Origin: JAVBLD01 sp031553705
Lineage (GTDB): Bacteria > Bacteroidota > Bacteroidia > Bacteroidales > Marinifilaceae
Direction: 5' to 3'
Length of the DNA stretch: 55,695 nt
NCBI GenBank assembly: GCA_031553705.1
Contig: JAVBLD010000066.1
Coordinates: 1 to 55,695, forward strand
Part shown: one piece after another, positions 1 to 7,289 of the stretch
How positions within the stretch are numbered: the first letter of the stretch is position 1
How the letters are laid out: each line of letters starts with the position of its first letter
The notes under the pieces: generated by a model
What the model was told of the DNA's origin: nothing
What the model saw: the letters and a program-made list of their open reading frames with translations, nothing else
The model's database searches: none
Program-made: the position numbers and the translations under genes

Positions 1-153
1 AACCAATTATTTCATTACAAGCATCTGGAACCGTACTTTGCACTGGAGTTGTGTCCAAGATAGCGAATGGTTTACTTGCTCGATGAGAGCCCCAAGTTAT
101 TAATCGTTTTTCATTTTTCAACAGAAAAGCGTAACTTCGCAAAAAATAAATTT
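1..153. other. Left edge, no assignable gene
   Basis: A plus-strand frame is open from base 1 to a TAG at 61-63 and could be the last 20 codons of an upstream gene. A minus-strand frame is also open across most of this stretch. Neither is long enough to recognise, and I see no clear ATG for the minus-strand one. The remainder up to 153 looks like a promoter region for the methyltransferase gene. Confidence 0.2.
132..139 (+). promoter_or_regulatory. Putative -7 promoter box for the methyltransferase gene
   Basis: TAACTTCG matches the Bacteroidota -7 consensus TAnnTTTG at 7 of 8 positions and lies 14 bases before the ATG at 154. A start of transcription about 7 bases later would give a very short leader and supports 154 as the translation start. 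No convincing -33 TTTG is visible. Confidence 0.35.
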
Positions 154-858
154 ATGGGAAAACTATTTTTAATACCCAATACGTTAGGCGATTCGGAACT
201 TTTGATGGTCATTCCGTCCGAAGTAATCTCTCTTGTCAAGAGATTAAAGGTATTCGCAACCGAAAATCCCAAAAACACATGCAGTTTCTTAAAAAAAATA
301 GATAAGTCAATAGATATAAACACATTAACTTTTCTGGAGTTAAATGAACATACCGAAAGAAAACAGATAGAATCTTATCTTCCATGGCTGGAAAAAGAAG
401 ATGTTGGGATTATTTCCGAAGCAGGTTGTCCCGGGATTGCAGATCCCGGGACAGAATTGGTAGCTTTGGCCCACCAGCACAATTATCGGGTAATTCCGTT
501 AGTAGGCCCCTCCTCTATTCTACTGGCATTGATTGCTTCCGGATGTAACGGACAAAATTTTTCATTTAATGGGTATCTTCCGGTAAAAAGTCATGAGAGG
601 ATTAAAGCGCTAAGAAACTATGAACGACAATCGACAATAGAACACAGGACCCAGATATTTATTGAGACACCATACCGGAATCTCAAGCTTTTCAGTGAAA
701 TGCTCCAAACTCTCCGGCTCCAGACAACATTGTCTATTGCATGTGACATTAATACAGATAACGAATACATCAGAACATATACGATAAAAGAGTGGAAAGA
801 ACTGAAACCGGATATAAACAAACGACCGGCCATCTTCATTATATATGCGGGATCATAA
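154..858 (+). CDS. SAM-dependent methyltransferase, RsmI-like (tetrapyrrole methylase fold)
   Basis: Predicted 234-residue cytosolic methyltransferase of the tetrapyrrole methylase superfamily, related to RsmI, which 2'-O-methylates C1402 of 16S rRNA. Visible marks are the N-terminal LFLIPNTLGD strand, the glycine-rich SAM loop around residues 85-99 (ISEAGCPGIADPG) and PLVGPSSI at 115-122. It is shorter than typical RsmI (about 280) and lacks the C-terminal tail; Bacteroidota often carry such a short paralogue, so the exact RNA target is uncertain. The frame is open back to 67, but the ATG at 154 places the LFLIP strand at the N-terminus as in the family. thiD follows after 14 bases, so the two are probably co-transcribed. 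Confidence 0.8.
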   Translation: MGKLFLIPNTLGDSELLMVIPSEVISLVKRLKVFATENPKNTCSFLKKIDKSIDINTLTFLELNEHTERKQIESYLPWLEKEDVGIISEAGCPGIADPGTELVALAHQHNYRVIPLVGPSSILLALIASGCNGQNFSFNGYLPVKSHERIKALRNYERQSTIEHRTQIFIETPYRNLKLFSEMLQTLRLQTTLSIACDINTDNEYIRTYTIKEWKELKPDINKRPAIFIIYAGS

Positions 859-872
859 ATGACTGAATTTAA

Positions 873-1685
873 ATGAAAAACAGTTATAAAAAAGTATTGA
901 CAATTGCCGGATCGGACAGTGGCGGAGGTGCCGGTATACAAGCCGATATGAAAGCGATTTCGGCATGCGGATGCGTTGCCACCACCGCAATAACAGCCAT
1001 TACAGCGCAAAATACACTTGGCGTCATCGGTATACATCCCGTCCCGGTCAAAATGGTGGAGGCACAGATCAGGGCCGTATTGGATGATATCGGAGCCGAT
1101 GTGGTAAAAATAGGAATGCTCCATTCCTTTGAAATCATCCGATTAGTGGCAGGTTTGCTAAAAGAATATGCTATTCGCAGCATTGTAGTAGATCCGGTAA
1201 TGGTGACGGCTTCCGGTGACAAACTATTACAAGAGGATGCTATCGAAACTTTACAATCAGAATTACTGCCTTTAGCTACCGTGATTACTCCGAATCTCTT
1301 TGAGGCAGAAATCCTCACCGGTATGCAAATCAAGGATCAGGAAGATGTGGATTTAGCAGCCCGAAAAGCAGCGACAGGCAAAATTCGTAACGTATTATTA
1401 AAAGCGGGTCATCTGGAAACAGATATTTTCTATGATATACTGTATGATGCCGAAAATGATAAAACATATCGTTTTAAAACACTCAGAATAGAGACACCGA
1501 ATACTAATGGTACAGGATGTACTTTTGCCGCTTCTGTTGCCGCCTTTCTGGCACATGACCTGCCATTACCCGAAGCTGTCGAAAAAGCCCATACCTACCT
1601 GCATCAGGCAATTGTGGAAGGCGCCGGATATAAAATCGGGAATGGACATGGAAATGTTCACCACTTTTATCGATGGTGGAAATAG
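873..1685 (+). CDS. thiD: Hydroxymethylpyrimidine/phosphomethylpyrimidine kinase
   Basis: This 270-residue ribokinase-fold enzyme phosphorylates HMP and HMP-phosphate in thiamine biosynthesis. It shows the N-terminal TIAGSDSGGGAGIQAD substrate motif (residues 10-25), a VITPNLFEAEIL segment in the middle and the C-terminal NGTGC anion-hole and catalytic motif at 212-216. The length fits the family (about 265-275). No other thiamine gene and no TPP riboswitch is nearby; it appears to be transcribed from the methyltransferase promoter. The function is well supported by conserved motifs. Confidence 0.93.
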   Translation: MKNSYKKVLTIAGSDSGGGAGIQADMKAISACGCVATTAITAITAQNTLGVIGIHPVPVKMVEAQIRAVLDDIGADVVKIGMLHSFEIIRLVAGLLKEYAIRSIVVDPVMVTASGDKLLQEDAIETLQSELLPLATVITPNLFEAEILTGMQIKDQEDVDLAARKAATGKIRNVLLKAGHLETDIFYDILYDAENDKTYRFKTLRIETPNTNGTGCTFAASVAAFLAHDLPLPEAVEKAHTYLHQAIVEGAGYKIGNGHGNVHHFYRWWK

Positions 1686-1756
1686 ACATCGATATAAAAT
1701 AAAAAAGGTTGCCGATTTAATTTCTCAGGCAACCTTTTACTCATAGAGAGTATGGT

Positions 1757-2311
1757 TCATTTTTTAAAATAACGGTTGTAAAGGCCCTCAAATCCCTTAC
1801 CATGCCGTGCTTCATCTTTACACATTTCATGAACCGTGTCGTGAATCGCATCCAGATTCAACTTCTTAGCTAATGTAGCAATCCGTTTTTTATCTTCACA
1901 AGCACCAGCTTCTGCTTCCATCCTTTTTTTTAGATTTGTCTTGGTATCCCAAACACATTCTCCCAAAAGTTCTGCAAACTTAGCCGCATGTTCTGCCTCT
2001 TCCCAAGCATAGCGCTTAAAAGCCTCGGCGACTTCCGGATAGCCTTCGCGATCAGCTTGCCTACTCATAGCCAAATACATGCCAACCTCTGTGCACTCCC
2101 CGTTAAAATGCGCTTTCAAGCCAGCTAACACCTCTTCATCCACTCCTTTTGCGACACCAAGCACATGCTCGTCAACAAAGCTTAATGCCCCTTCGGTTTC
2201 AGCCATTTCTTTGAATTTGGAACTCGGCACTTTACACTGAGGACAAGCCTCCGGAACACACTCTCCTTCATGTACATAACCGCATACGGTACAAATAAAT
2301 TTTTTCTTCAT
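1757..2311 (-). CDS. rbr: Rubrerythrin with N-terminal rubredoxin domain (reverse rubrerythrin)
   Basis: A cytosolic non-haem iron peroxidase that reduces hydrogen peroxide in anaerobes. The domain order is reversed compared with classical rubrerythrin: the rubredoxin Fe(SCys)4 site comes first (C7, C10, C23, C26), followed by the ferritin-like diiron domain with carboxylate and histidine ligands in segments such as EEAEHAAKF and KDEARHGKGF. The length of 184 residues fits this arrangement. It lies 40 bases downstream of the perR-like gene on the same strand, so the two probably form one peroxide-responsive transcript. The electron donor (an NAD(P)H:rubredoxin reductase) is not in the window. 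Confidence 0.9.
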   Translation of the reverse strand: MKKKFICTVCGYVHEGECVPEACPQCKVPSSKFKEMAETEGALSFVDEHVLGVAKGVDEEVLAGLKAHFNGECTEVGMYLAMSRQADREGYPEVAEAFKRYAWEEAEHAAKFAELLGECVWDTKTNLKKRMEAEAGACEDKKRIATLAKKLNLDAIHDTVHEMCKDEARHGKGFEGLYNRYFKK

Positions 2312-2351
2312 AACGCTGTCTTTAAATTATATTATTCTAACTCTCCACGTT

Positions 2352-2774
2352 TCATTTTTCATTAAATAAACACGCTTTACAATGTCCTTTGTAATAAAGA
2401 TGGGTCTCAGTTATTTTCATGCCATCCACTTCTTTTTTATACAAGGCATCCCTATTTTCTATCTGGATATCATATACATTCTTGCATTCAATACATTGAA
2501 AATGGGCGTGTCTACCAGTATCTATATCAAAACGGACATTTTTTTCATCTACAAGAAGCAATAATAATACTCCCCGTTCAGCATACAATTTTAGTGTATT
2601 ATATACTGTTGTCAAGGATAACGTCGGTAACGCCGGATGTAAAGCGTTATAAACTTCATCGGCTGTCGGATGGGTTCTGGTAACAGACAGATACCCCAAT
2701 ATGGCCATACGTTGTAGCGATGGCTTTATACCATGTCTTAATAGACATTCCTGCATGCTAAAATCTACTTCCAC
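2352..2774 (-). CDS. perR: Fur-family peroxide regulator, PerR-like
   Basis: A 140-residue DNA-binding repressor. The winged helix is at about residues 12-80 (HPTADEVYNAL, SLTTVYNTL). The metal site shows DTGRHAHFQC and an Asp in CIECKNVYDI; that Asp position is typical of PerR, whereas Fur usually has Glu. Two CxxC pairs (CIEC and CKAC) form the structural zinc site. Gene order with rubrerythrin also points to PerR rather than Fur or Zur. A 19-bp palindrome starts 6 bases before the ATG and suggests autorepression. An alternative start is Met7. Confidence 0.87.
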   Translation of the reverse strand: MEVDFSMQECLLRHGIKPSLQRMAILGYLSVTRTHPTADEVYNALHPALPTLSLTTVYNTLKLYAERGVLLLLLVDEKNVRFDIDTGRHAHFQCIECKNVYDIQIENRDALYKKEVDGMKITETHLYYKGHCKACLFNEK

Positions 2775-2779
2775 GACTT

Positions 2780-2798
2780 AATTGTAATAATTACAATT
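2780..2798. promoter_or_regulatory. PerR/Fur box, perfect 19-bp palindrome
   Basis: AATTGTAATAATTACAATT reads the same on both strands about one central base. Its core is close to the PerR consensus TTATAATnATTATAA (7-1-7). It begins 6 bases upstream of the perR ATG, where bound repressor would block transcription or its early elongation, so autoregulation of perR-rbr is likely. Confidence 0.75.
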
Positions 2799-2986
2799 TT
2801 ATAATAACTACAAATTTAAAACATAATCTCTAAAATCAAAAATTTAAAGAAAATTTTTAATCTTAAAAACTACTATTGATACTTTTCTATAGTTATTCAC
2901 TTGAAGATAAGCCTATATTCTATTCTCTTATCATAAAAAACTTTAAAAACATAGACAGCCCCATTATTTTATTTTAAATTTGTGCT

Positions 2987-3313
2987 ATGTTTTTTTTAGG
3001 ACCATCGGCAAATATATTGGTATACCTGCTGGTTTCTGCTTTTTTTGTAGTTTGTTTTTACATTAAAAGCGAGCCGGAGAATCAAGAAAATCTTGATTTT
3101 AATTATGTATCAGTAGTTTGTTATACAGAAGAAAAAAATCTTATCTTACATGAAATATCTGTACATCATGTCGCAGAGTCTTTAATAATAAATAGTTCCC
3201 TTTCAAAAGAAGAAGTATATTTTATCAAAGAATATGATTTTCCTGATAAATCCCCCGATAACTACTCGATATACCTGGAGGGAGTATCATTCAGAGGTCC
3301 CCCCTCCCTCTAG
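2987..3313 (+). CDS. Small membrane-anchored protein ending in RGPPSL, upstream of a TonB receptor
   Basis: This 108-residue protein has no family I can name. One hydrophobic segment spans residues 8-27 with few preceding charges, followed by an acidic, presumably periplasmic, domain. The C-terminus is FRGPPSL. Small secreted or membrane proteins ending in R(A/G)PP occur just upstream of TonB-dependent receptors in several phyla (DUF2946-like proteins in Proteobacteria), often in metal-uptake loci. On that analogy this could be an accessory of the receptor that starts about 100 bases downstream. The final codons and stop are embedded in a 10-bp hairpin. No Met other than the first is present, so the start is forced if the frame is real. 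Confidence 0.6.
   Translation: MFFLGPSANILVYLLVSAFFVVCFYIKSEPENQENLDFNYVSVVCYTEEKNLILHEISVHHVAESLIINSSLSKEEVYFIKEYDFPDKSPDNYSIYLEGVSFRGPPSL
3275..3313 (+). other. Hairpin over the end of the small upstream ORF
   Basis: CTGGAGGGAG (3275-3284) pairs with CTCCCTCTAG (3304-3313), with one G-T pair; the loop contains a run of six C. The right arm includes the TAG stop. No T-run follows, so this is not a classical terminator; it may stabilise mRNA or attenuate read-through into the receptor gene. Confidence 0.45.
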
Positions 3314-3419
3314 AAAGATAAATATGGGTGGTACCCGTATTAACACCATGTTGCAACGGTAAGTATATTGTCCGCAACAAATGTAATTTTCATGAAAATC
3401 ATTCTTAAATTTAATCTGT

Positions 3420-5549
3420 ATGCGATATATTGTTTGCATGCTCTTCGCAATATTGTTCTACGAACTTTCTGCGCAAAAAAATACAAAAACAGTAAGCGAC
3501 ACAACCATCAGTATTATTCGACATCTGGAGGAAGTGGTTGTAACCGCAGAAAAAAAAGAACTGGTATCGGTCGATGTTCCAATGGCGGTAACAGTTGTAA
3601 CTGAGAAAACTTTACCTTATGAGAATAACCTGGACCTTAGGAACTTATCCGGTATTGTTCCCAATTTTTATATGCAGGAAGGAGGTTTAAAGCTTTCAGC
3701 TCCTTTGTATGTCAGAGGTATCGGGACTGTTTCCGGCACCCCCCCGGTAGGGCTTTATGTAGATGGAGTTCCTATCTTCGATAAAAACGCCTTTGTATTT
3801 GAATTGTATGATATTAAACAGATAGAGATTTTACGAGGCCCCCAAACTACTCTATACGGACGGAACAGTATCAATGGCCTGATTCACATTGTCACGAACA
3901 AACCCGGTAATACTTTCACATGTCAGGCAAAGGCCGGTATTGCAAGTTATAATACACAGACTTACAGTCTGGTCGTAAATCTGCCGGTAAGAGATATACT
4001 GTATAATAAGATTTCAGGTTCTTATAACTGTTCCGACGGATATTTTCGGAATCATTATACCGGAAAGAAATCAAATTCGTCTGAATTTTATAATATCCGT
4101 TATCAAGGAAATATTTTTACAGATAACAGATGGAGCCTGATGTTCGGTCTGAATTATAATAATACATACGACGAAGGATATGCCTATCATGCCATAGATT
4201 CGTTAAAGGTTGACCGGTATACCGTAAATTATAATACACCTGCTTCGTATGACCGGAACCTGTTATCGGCTTTTCTGAACGTGAAAAAAGGATTCAATCG
4301 TGCAGCCTTTCAATGGATAACCTCCTACTCCTGGACGAAGGATAAACAATTACTGGATGCCGATTTCACTTTCTGGGACGTATTTGACAATCAAAAACGG
4401 TCGGATCAGAACCAAATGACACAAGAGATTAATCTTTGTTCCACCGGCACGACCCATCTGGATTGGACTGCCGGCACATTTTCATTTTATAAAGACTTGA
4501 ATAACAAGTATATTGCTAATTTCGGAAAGGATAAAGCCAAATTACTTTCGATGCCATTGGAAAAAGCATTTTATTTTAATAACACCTTGACGTATGGGAT
4601 TGCCGGTTATGGACAAATCACCATAAAGGGTATTCTTCCGGGACTTTTTATTACGGCAGGAATGAGGTATGACTATGAAAGAGCCGAATTGGACTATCGG
4701 GACAGTATACAGATGACCGGAGGTCGCATGATCCTTTTCCATAACTCTCCTGAAGAAGATATGGAATATCATGAATGGTTGCCGAAATTTTCAATCCTGC
4801 AGAAATGGAGCGATCATTTTTCCGGTTATGCTACCATATCTAAAGGATACAAAGCCGGAGGATACAATATCATTGTGAATGAAATGAGTTCGCAATTGGT
4901 TAACCTGGATTACGACAAAGAAGAGCTGTGGAATTACGAAATAGGTATAAAATATTTTAGCCCCAGGAAAAAATTCAATATCAATGCTTCACTATACTAC
5001 ATTGATTGGAAAGATCAACAGATCTTTGTAATGGGCACCATGGGACCGAGTATAAAAAATGCGGGTGATGCACAGAGTATAGGTGGCGAATTCGACCTGA
5101 AGTGGGAATTCTTACCGAATCTTACCTATTCGCTGGCCACCGGGTATAGCAACTCAAAATATTATCGCCATGATACGCCTGACTATGAAGGAAATCGTAT
5201 TGTGATGGCACCCGACTTCACGGTCAATACAGGATTGACCTATAACAAAGTTATACACTCTCCTTGGTTGAAATCCTTTTCGGCTTCCACCTCTGTAACC
5301 GGATTCGGTACTCAATATTTTGATGAAGCTAATTTGTTAAAGCAGAATCCTTATTTCCAATGGAATATGAACATTTTTCTCTCTTGTAAACATTTCGACA
5401 TTCATATCTGGGGTAAGAACCTGTTAGACAAAGCCTTTTTTACCTATATGTTTAACAGTCCGGTCGGTAAGAAATTGCCGGAATATATAAATTCCGGACA
5501 ATCGGGAGCTCCGGTACGCCTTGGAGCCTCCCTCAGTTTGAAATTTTAA
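3420..5549 (+). CDS. TonB-dependent outer-membrane receptor
   Basis: A 709-residue outer-membrane transporter for energised uptake. The signal peptide is residues 1-19 (cleavage after LSA). A TonB-box-like EEVVVTAEK stretch follows, then the plug domain at about 50-165 (VRGIGT, GLYVDGVP, IEILRGPQTTLYGRNSINGLI) and a 22-strand barrel ending in an aromatic residue (LSLKF). It has neither STN nor carboxypeptidase-like domains, so it is of the FecA/CirA/BtuB type, not SusC. The substrate is unknown; the position after the small RGPP protein hints at a metal or metal chelate. The ATG at 3420 is chosen because it gives a proper signal peptide; the ATG at 3392 is in another frame. A lipoprotein gene follows after 27 bases. 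Confidence 0.88.
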   Translation: MRYIVCMLFAILFYELSAQKNTKTVSDTTISIIRHLEEVVVTAEKKELVSVDVPMAVTVVTEKTLPYENNLDLRNLSGIVPNFYMQEGGLKLSAPLYVRGIGTVSGTPPVGLYVDGVPIFDKNAFVFELYDIKQIEILRGPQTTLYGRNSINGLIHIVTNKPGNTFTCQAKAGIASYNTQTYSLVVNLPVRDILYNKISGSYNCSDGYFRNHYTGKKSNSSEFYNIRYQGNIFTDNRWSLMFGLNYNNTYDEGYAYHAIDSLKVDRYTVNYNTPASYDRNLLSAFLNVKKGFNRAAFQWITSYSWTKDKQLLDADFTFWDVFDNQKRSDQNQMTQEINLCSTGTTHLDWTAGTFSFYKDLNNKYIANFGKDKAKLLSMPLEKAFYFNNTLTYGIAGYGQITIKGILPGLFITAGMRYDYERAELDYRDSIQMTGGRMILFHNSPEEDMEYHEWLPKFSILQKWSDHFSGYATISKGYKAGGYNIIVNEMSSQLVNLDYDKEELWNYEIGIKYFSPRKKFNINASLYYIDWKDQQIFVMGTMGPSIKNAGDAQSIGGEFDLKWEFLPNLTYSLATGYSNSKYYRHDTPDYEGNRIVMAPDFTVNTGLTYNKVIHSPWLKSFSASTSVTGFGTQYFDEANLLKQNPYFQWNMNIFLSCKHFDIHIWGKNLLDKAFFTYMFNSPVGKKLPEYINSGQSGAPVRLGASLSLKF

Positions 5550-5576
5550 AACGATTATTCATTAAAAACCAATACG

Positions 5577-6257
5577 ATGAAAAACAAAACATTTTATTCA
5601 ATTATTACACTATGTATTGCATTTATCGGATTTTCTTGTACCAATAGTGAAGATGATCAAAACAATGTGTTGGCAGGAATATGGAATTATCAAAGTCCGC
5701 ATTTTGCCTTTGAATACTCCGAGGATTCCATTGCTTTTGATATGGGAATGGGAGGGAAAAAAAGTTTGTCGGCCGAGGATTTGAACAGTATGTTTTATGG
5801 AATGGCGCAGGAAAAAATGGGAGCCTATTTCAATGGTATCCAATTTGTTTCCGCTAATGAGTTAAAGGTCAGGATGCAAATGGCAAGTGGCGATGCCGAC
5901 AGTCTGAAAGCAACCTATATCGGCAAAGGTGATATAATTGAGATAGAGCTAGATACAACAGATCTGGGACGGATCAACGGTAAAACAATGAATATCCCGA
6001 AAATCAGCTTTAAATATACTGCGGATGCTGAGCAGATGACCATGTATTTTGATAAATCGTATGTAACAATGCTATGGGCTATGATGCATGATCAGTTGTT
6101 GGATATGATGATTCCGATGATGATCGATATAGAACAGGTACCCGAACGGGCGCGTGATGCAATGTTGGCTGCCGTAAAGGTATCGTTCAAAGCGCAGATT
6201 GACAATATTTTGGACAAAACGCAAAAAATAGAAATAGGGATGATCTTTAAAAGATAG
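5577..6257 (+). CDS. Lipoprotein of unknown function paired with the TonB receptor
   Basis: A 226-residue protein with a lipobox at the end of its signal peptide (IGFSC, Cys21), so lipid-anchored in the outer membrane. The mature part begins LAGIWNYQSPHFAFEY and continues with alternating beta-type segments, which recalls lipocalin-like DUFs of Bacteroidota; that is an impression only. The C-terminal third is unusually rich in Met (MLWAMMHDQLLDMMIPMMIDI), a composition sometimes seen in copper-binding proteins. It begins 27 bases after the receptor gene and is followed by a terminator, so it is the last gene of that unit. Confidence 0.65.
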   Translation: MKNKTFYSIITLCIAFIGFSCTNSEDDQNNVLAGIWNYQSPHFAFEYSEDSIAFDMGMGGKKSLSAEDLNSMFYGMAQEKMGAYFNGIQFVSANELKVRMQMASGDADSLKATYIGKGDIIEIELDTTDLGRINGKTMNIPKISFKYTADAEQMTMYFDKSYVTMLWAMMHDQLLDMMIPMMIDIEQVPERARDAMLAAVKVSFKAQIDNILDKTQKIEIGMIFKR

Positions 6258-6300
6258 AGGAATCACAAAGAATATTAAAAACATTTTGTCCTTCATTTAA

Positions 6301-6336
6301 AAAACGGTTAAACTTTGGTTTTAGCCGTTTTTTTTA
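6301..6336 (+). terminator. Rho-independent terminator after the receptor/lipoprotein unit
   Basis: AAAACGGTTAA pairs with TTAGCCGTTTT (one G-T pair) and continues into a T8 run. It lies 44 bases after the lipoprotein stop. Confidence 0.8.
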
Positions 6337-6419
6337 TAACTTACAATTTCAATCATCGTATATGGATGACGATGTACTCCATTTGAACCTAAGAGATATT
6401 AACTATAAATGATATAATT

Positions 6420-7106
6420 ATGAATTCGGAAAAATCAAACAAAACGCAAATGCTGACCCTATGTGTACTGCTATCGAGTAATGTGGTGAATGCCAAGGGA
6501 GAAGATAAAAAATTCAAATTACCCCCTCTCCCGTATGCGGAAAATGCACTAGCACCTTATATCAGTGAAAGAACCATTCAATTCCATTATGGAAAACACT
6601 TGCTGGCATACGTAAATAACACCAATAATCTGAAGGCAGGTACCGAATTCGATGATATGAACCTTGCCGATATTGTAAAAAAATCGACCGGGGGCTTGTT
6701 CAATAATGCGGCACAGGTATTCAACCATGTATTCTACTTTGAAGCCCTGCAAGCTTATGCGGCCGACAAGGTTGTGCCTAAAGAAAAAATAAAAGAGTTA
6801 ATCGACAAAAATTTTGGTAGCTTCGATGCATTTAAAGAAAAGTTTACACAGGCCGGTACGACCTTATTTGGTTCAGGTTGGGTGTGGCTGATCATCGATA
6901 AAGACGAGAAACTGGAAATTATGCAAACCGGTAATGCCGATACCCCTATTAAATATGACAAAAAACCGCTTCTGACAATGGATGTATGGGAACATGCCTA
7001 CTACCTCGATACTCAGAATGCACGTCCAAAATACATTGAAAATTTTTGGAATGTCATCAATTGGGAGGCTGTCGAAAAGCGCTTGAATTGCAATTGCAGT
7101 AAATAA
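6420..7106 (+). CDS. sodB: Superoxide dismutase, Fe-type, with N-terminal export-signal-like extension
   Basis: Converts superoxide to oxygen and peroxide. All four metal ligands are in place: H56 (FHYGKH), H103 (FNHVFYF), D188 and H192 (MDVWEH). Gln in NNAAQVFNH marks the Fe-type or cambialistic subfamily rather than Mn-type. Unlike cytosolic homologues of about 193 residues, it has roughly 30 extra N-terminal residues with a hydrophobic stretch and an NAKG cleavage-like end, suggesting export to the periplasm. Met11 would give a more usual signal peptide (MLTLCVLLSS...). The gene stands alone between two terminators. The enzyme assignment is firm; the export is inferred. Confidence 0.9.
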   Translation: MNSEKSNKTQMLTLCVLLSSNVVNAKGEDKKFKLPPLPYAENALAPYISERTIQFHYGKHLLAYVNNTNNLKAGTEFDDMNLADIVKKSTGGLFNNAAQVFNHVFYFEALQAYAADKVVPKEKIKELIDKNFGSFDAFKEKFTQAGTTLFGSGWVWLIIDKDEKLEIMQTGNADTPIKYDKKPLLTMDVWEHAYYLDTQNARPKYIENFWNVINWEAVEKRLNCNCSK

Positions 7107-7137
7107 AAATAAAACGGGGATTTCCCCGTTTTATTTT
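7105..7137. terminator. Terminator after sodB
   Basis: AAAACGGGGA pairs with TCCCCGTTTT; the stem extends further through A/T bases (AAAAT/ATTTT) and is flanked by A and T runs, so it could work on both strands. Confidence 0.85.
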
Positions 7138-7243
7138 TAATATAAAATTATCTTCTTGACTTGAGTTCGTTTTTCAGCAAAACTTTTAATCCGTTAAAGG
7201 CATACATAAAACTTTTTAACCTGGCAGAATTATTTTATTTGAG

Positions 7244-7289
7244 AGACAGGATAAAAGGCACAAAATCTTTATCCGGCTCCTGCCTGTCT
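7244..7289 (-). terminator. Possible terminator after the S46 peptidase gene
   Basis: Two stacked complementary blocks, AGACA/TGTCT and GGATAAA/TTTATCC, sit right at the stop codon of the minus-strand peptidase. The following minus-strand bases are A/T-rich but not a clean T-run. The stretch 7138-7243 shows no gene. Confidence 0.35.

Noticed and set aside
1..130. Minus-strand open frame with a protein-like composition (around HRASKPFAILDTTPVQ).
   Set aside because: Too short, no clear ATG, and it overlaps the promoter region of the methyltransferase; cannot be told from chance.
2312..2351. Possible second PerR box between perR and the rubrerythrin gene.
   Set aside because: Best alignment matches only about 10 of 15 consensus positions in an A/T-rich gap.
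2975..2982. TAAATTTG, an exact -7 match before the small membrane protein gene.
   Set aside because: It lies only 4 bases from the ATG, so transcription would start at or after the start codon; likely chance in A/T-rich DNA.
3299..3362. A one-base loss in the C6 run would extend the small ORF to RKINMGGTRINTMLQR with a stop at 3362, hinting at phase variation.
   Set aside because: Six C is short for slippage, and FRGPPSL is already a plausible natural C-terminus; no second evidence for the longer frame.
3314..3419. Riboswitch-like folding in the leader of the TonB receptor (GGGT..ACCC, GTTG..CAAC).
   Set aside because: No conserved core of a cobalamin, TPP or other known riboswitch can be identified.
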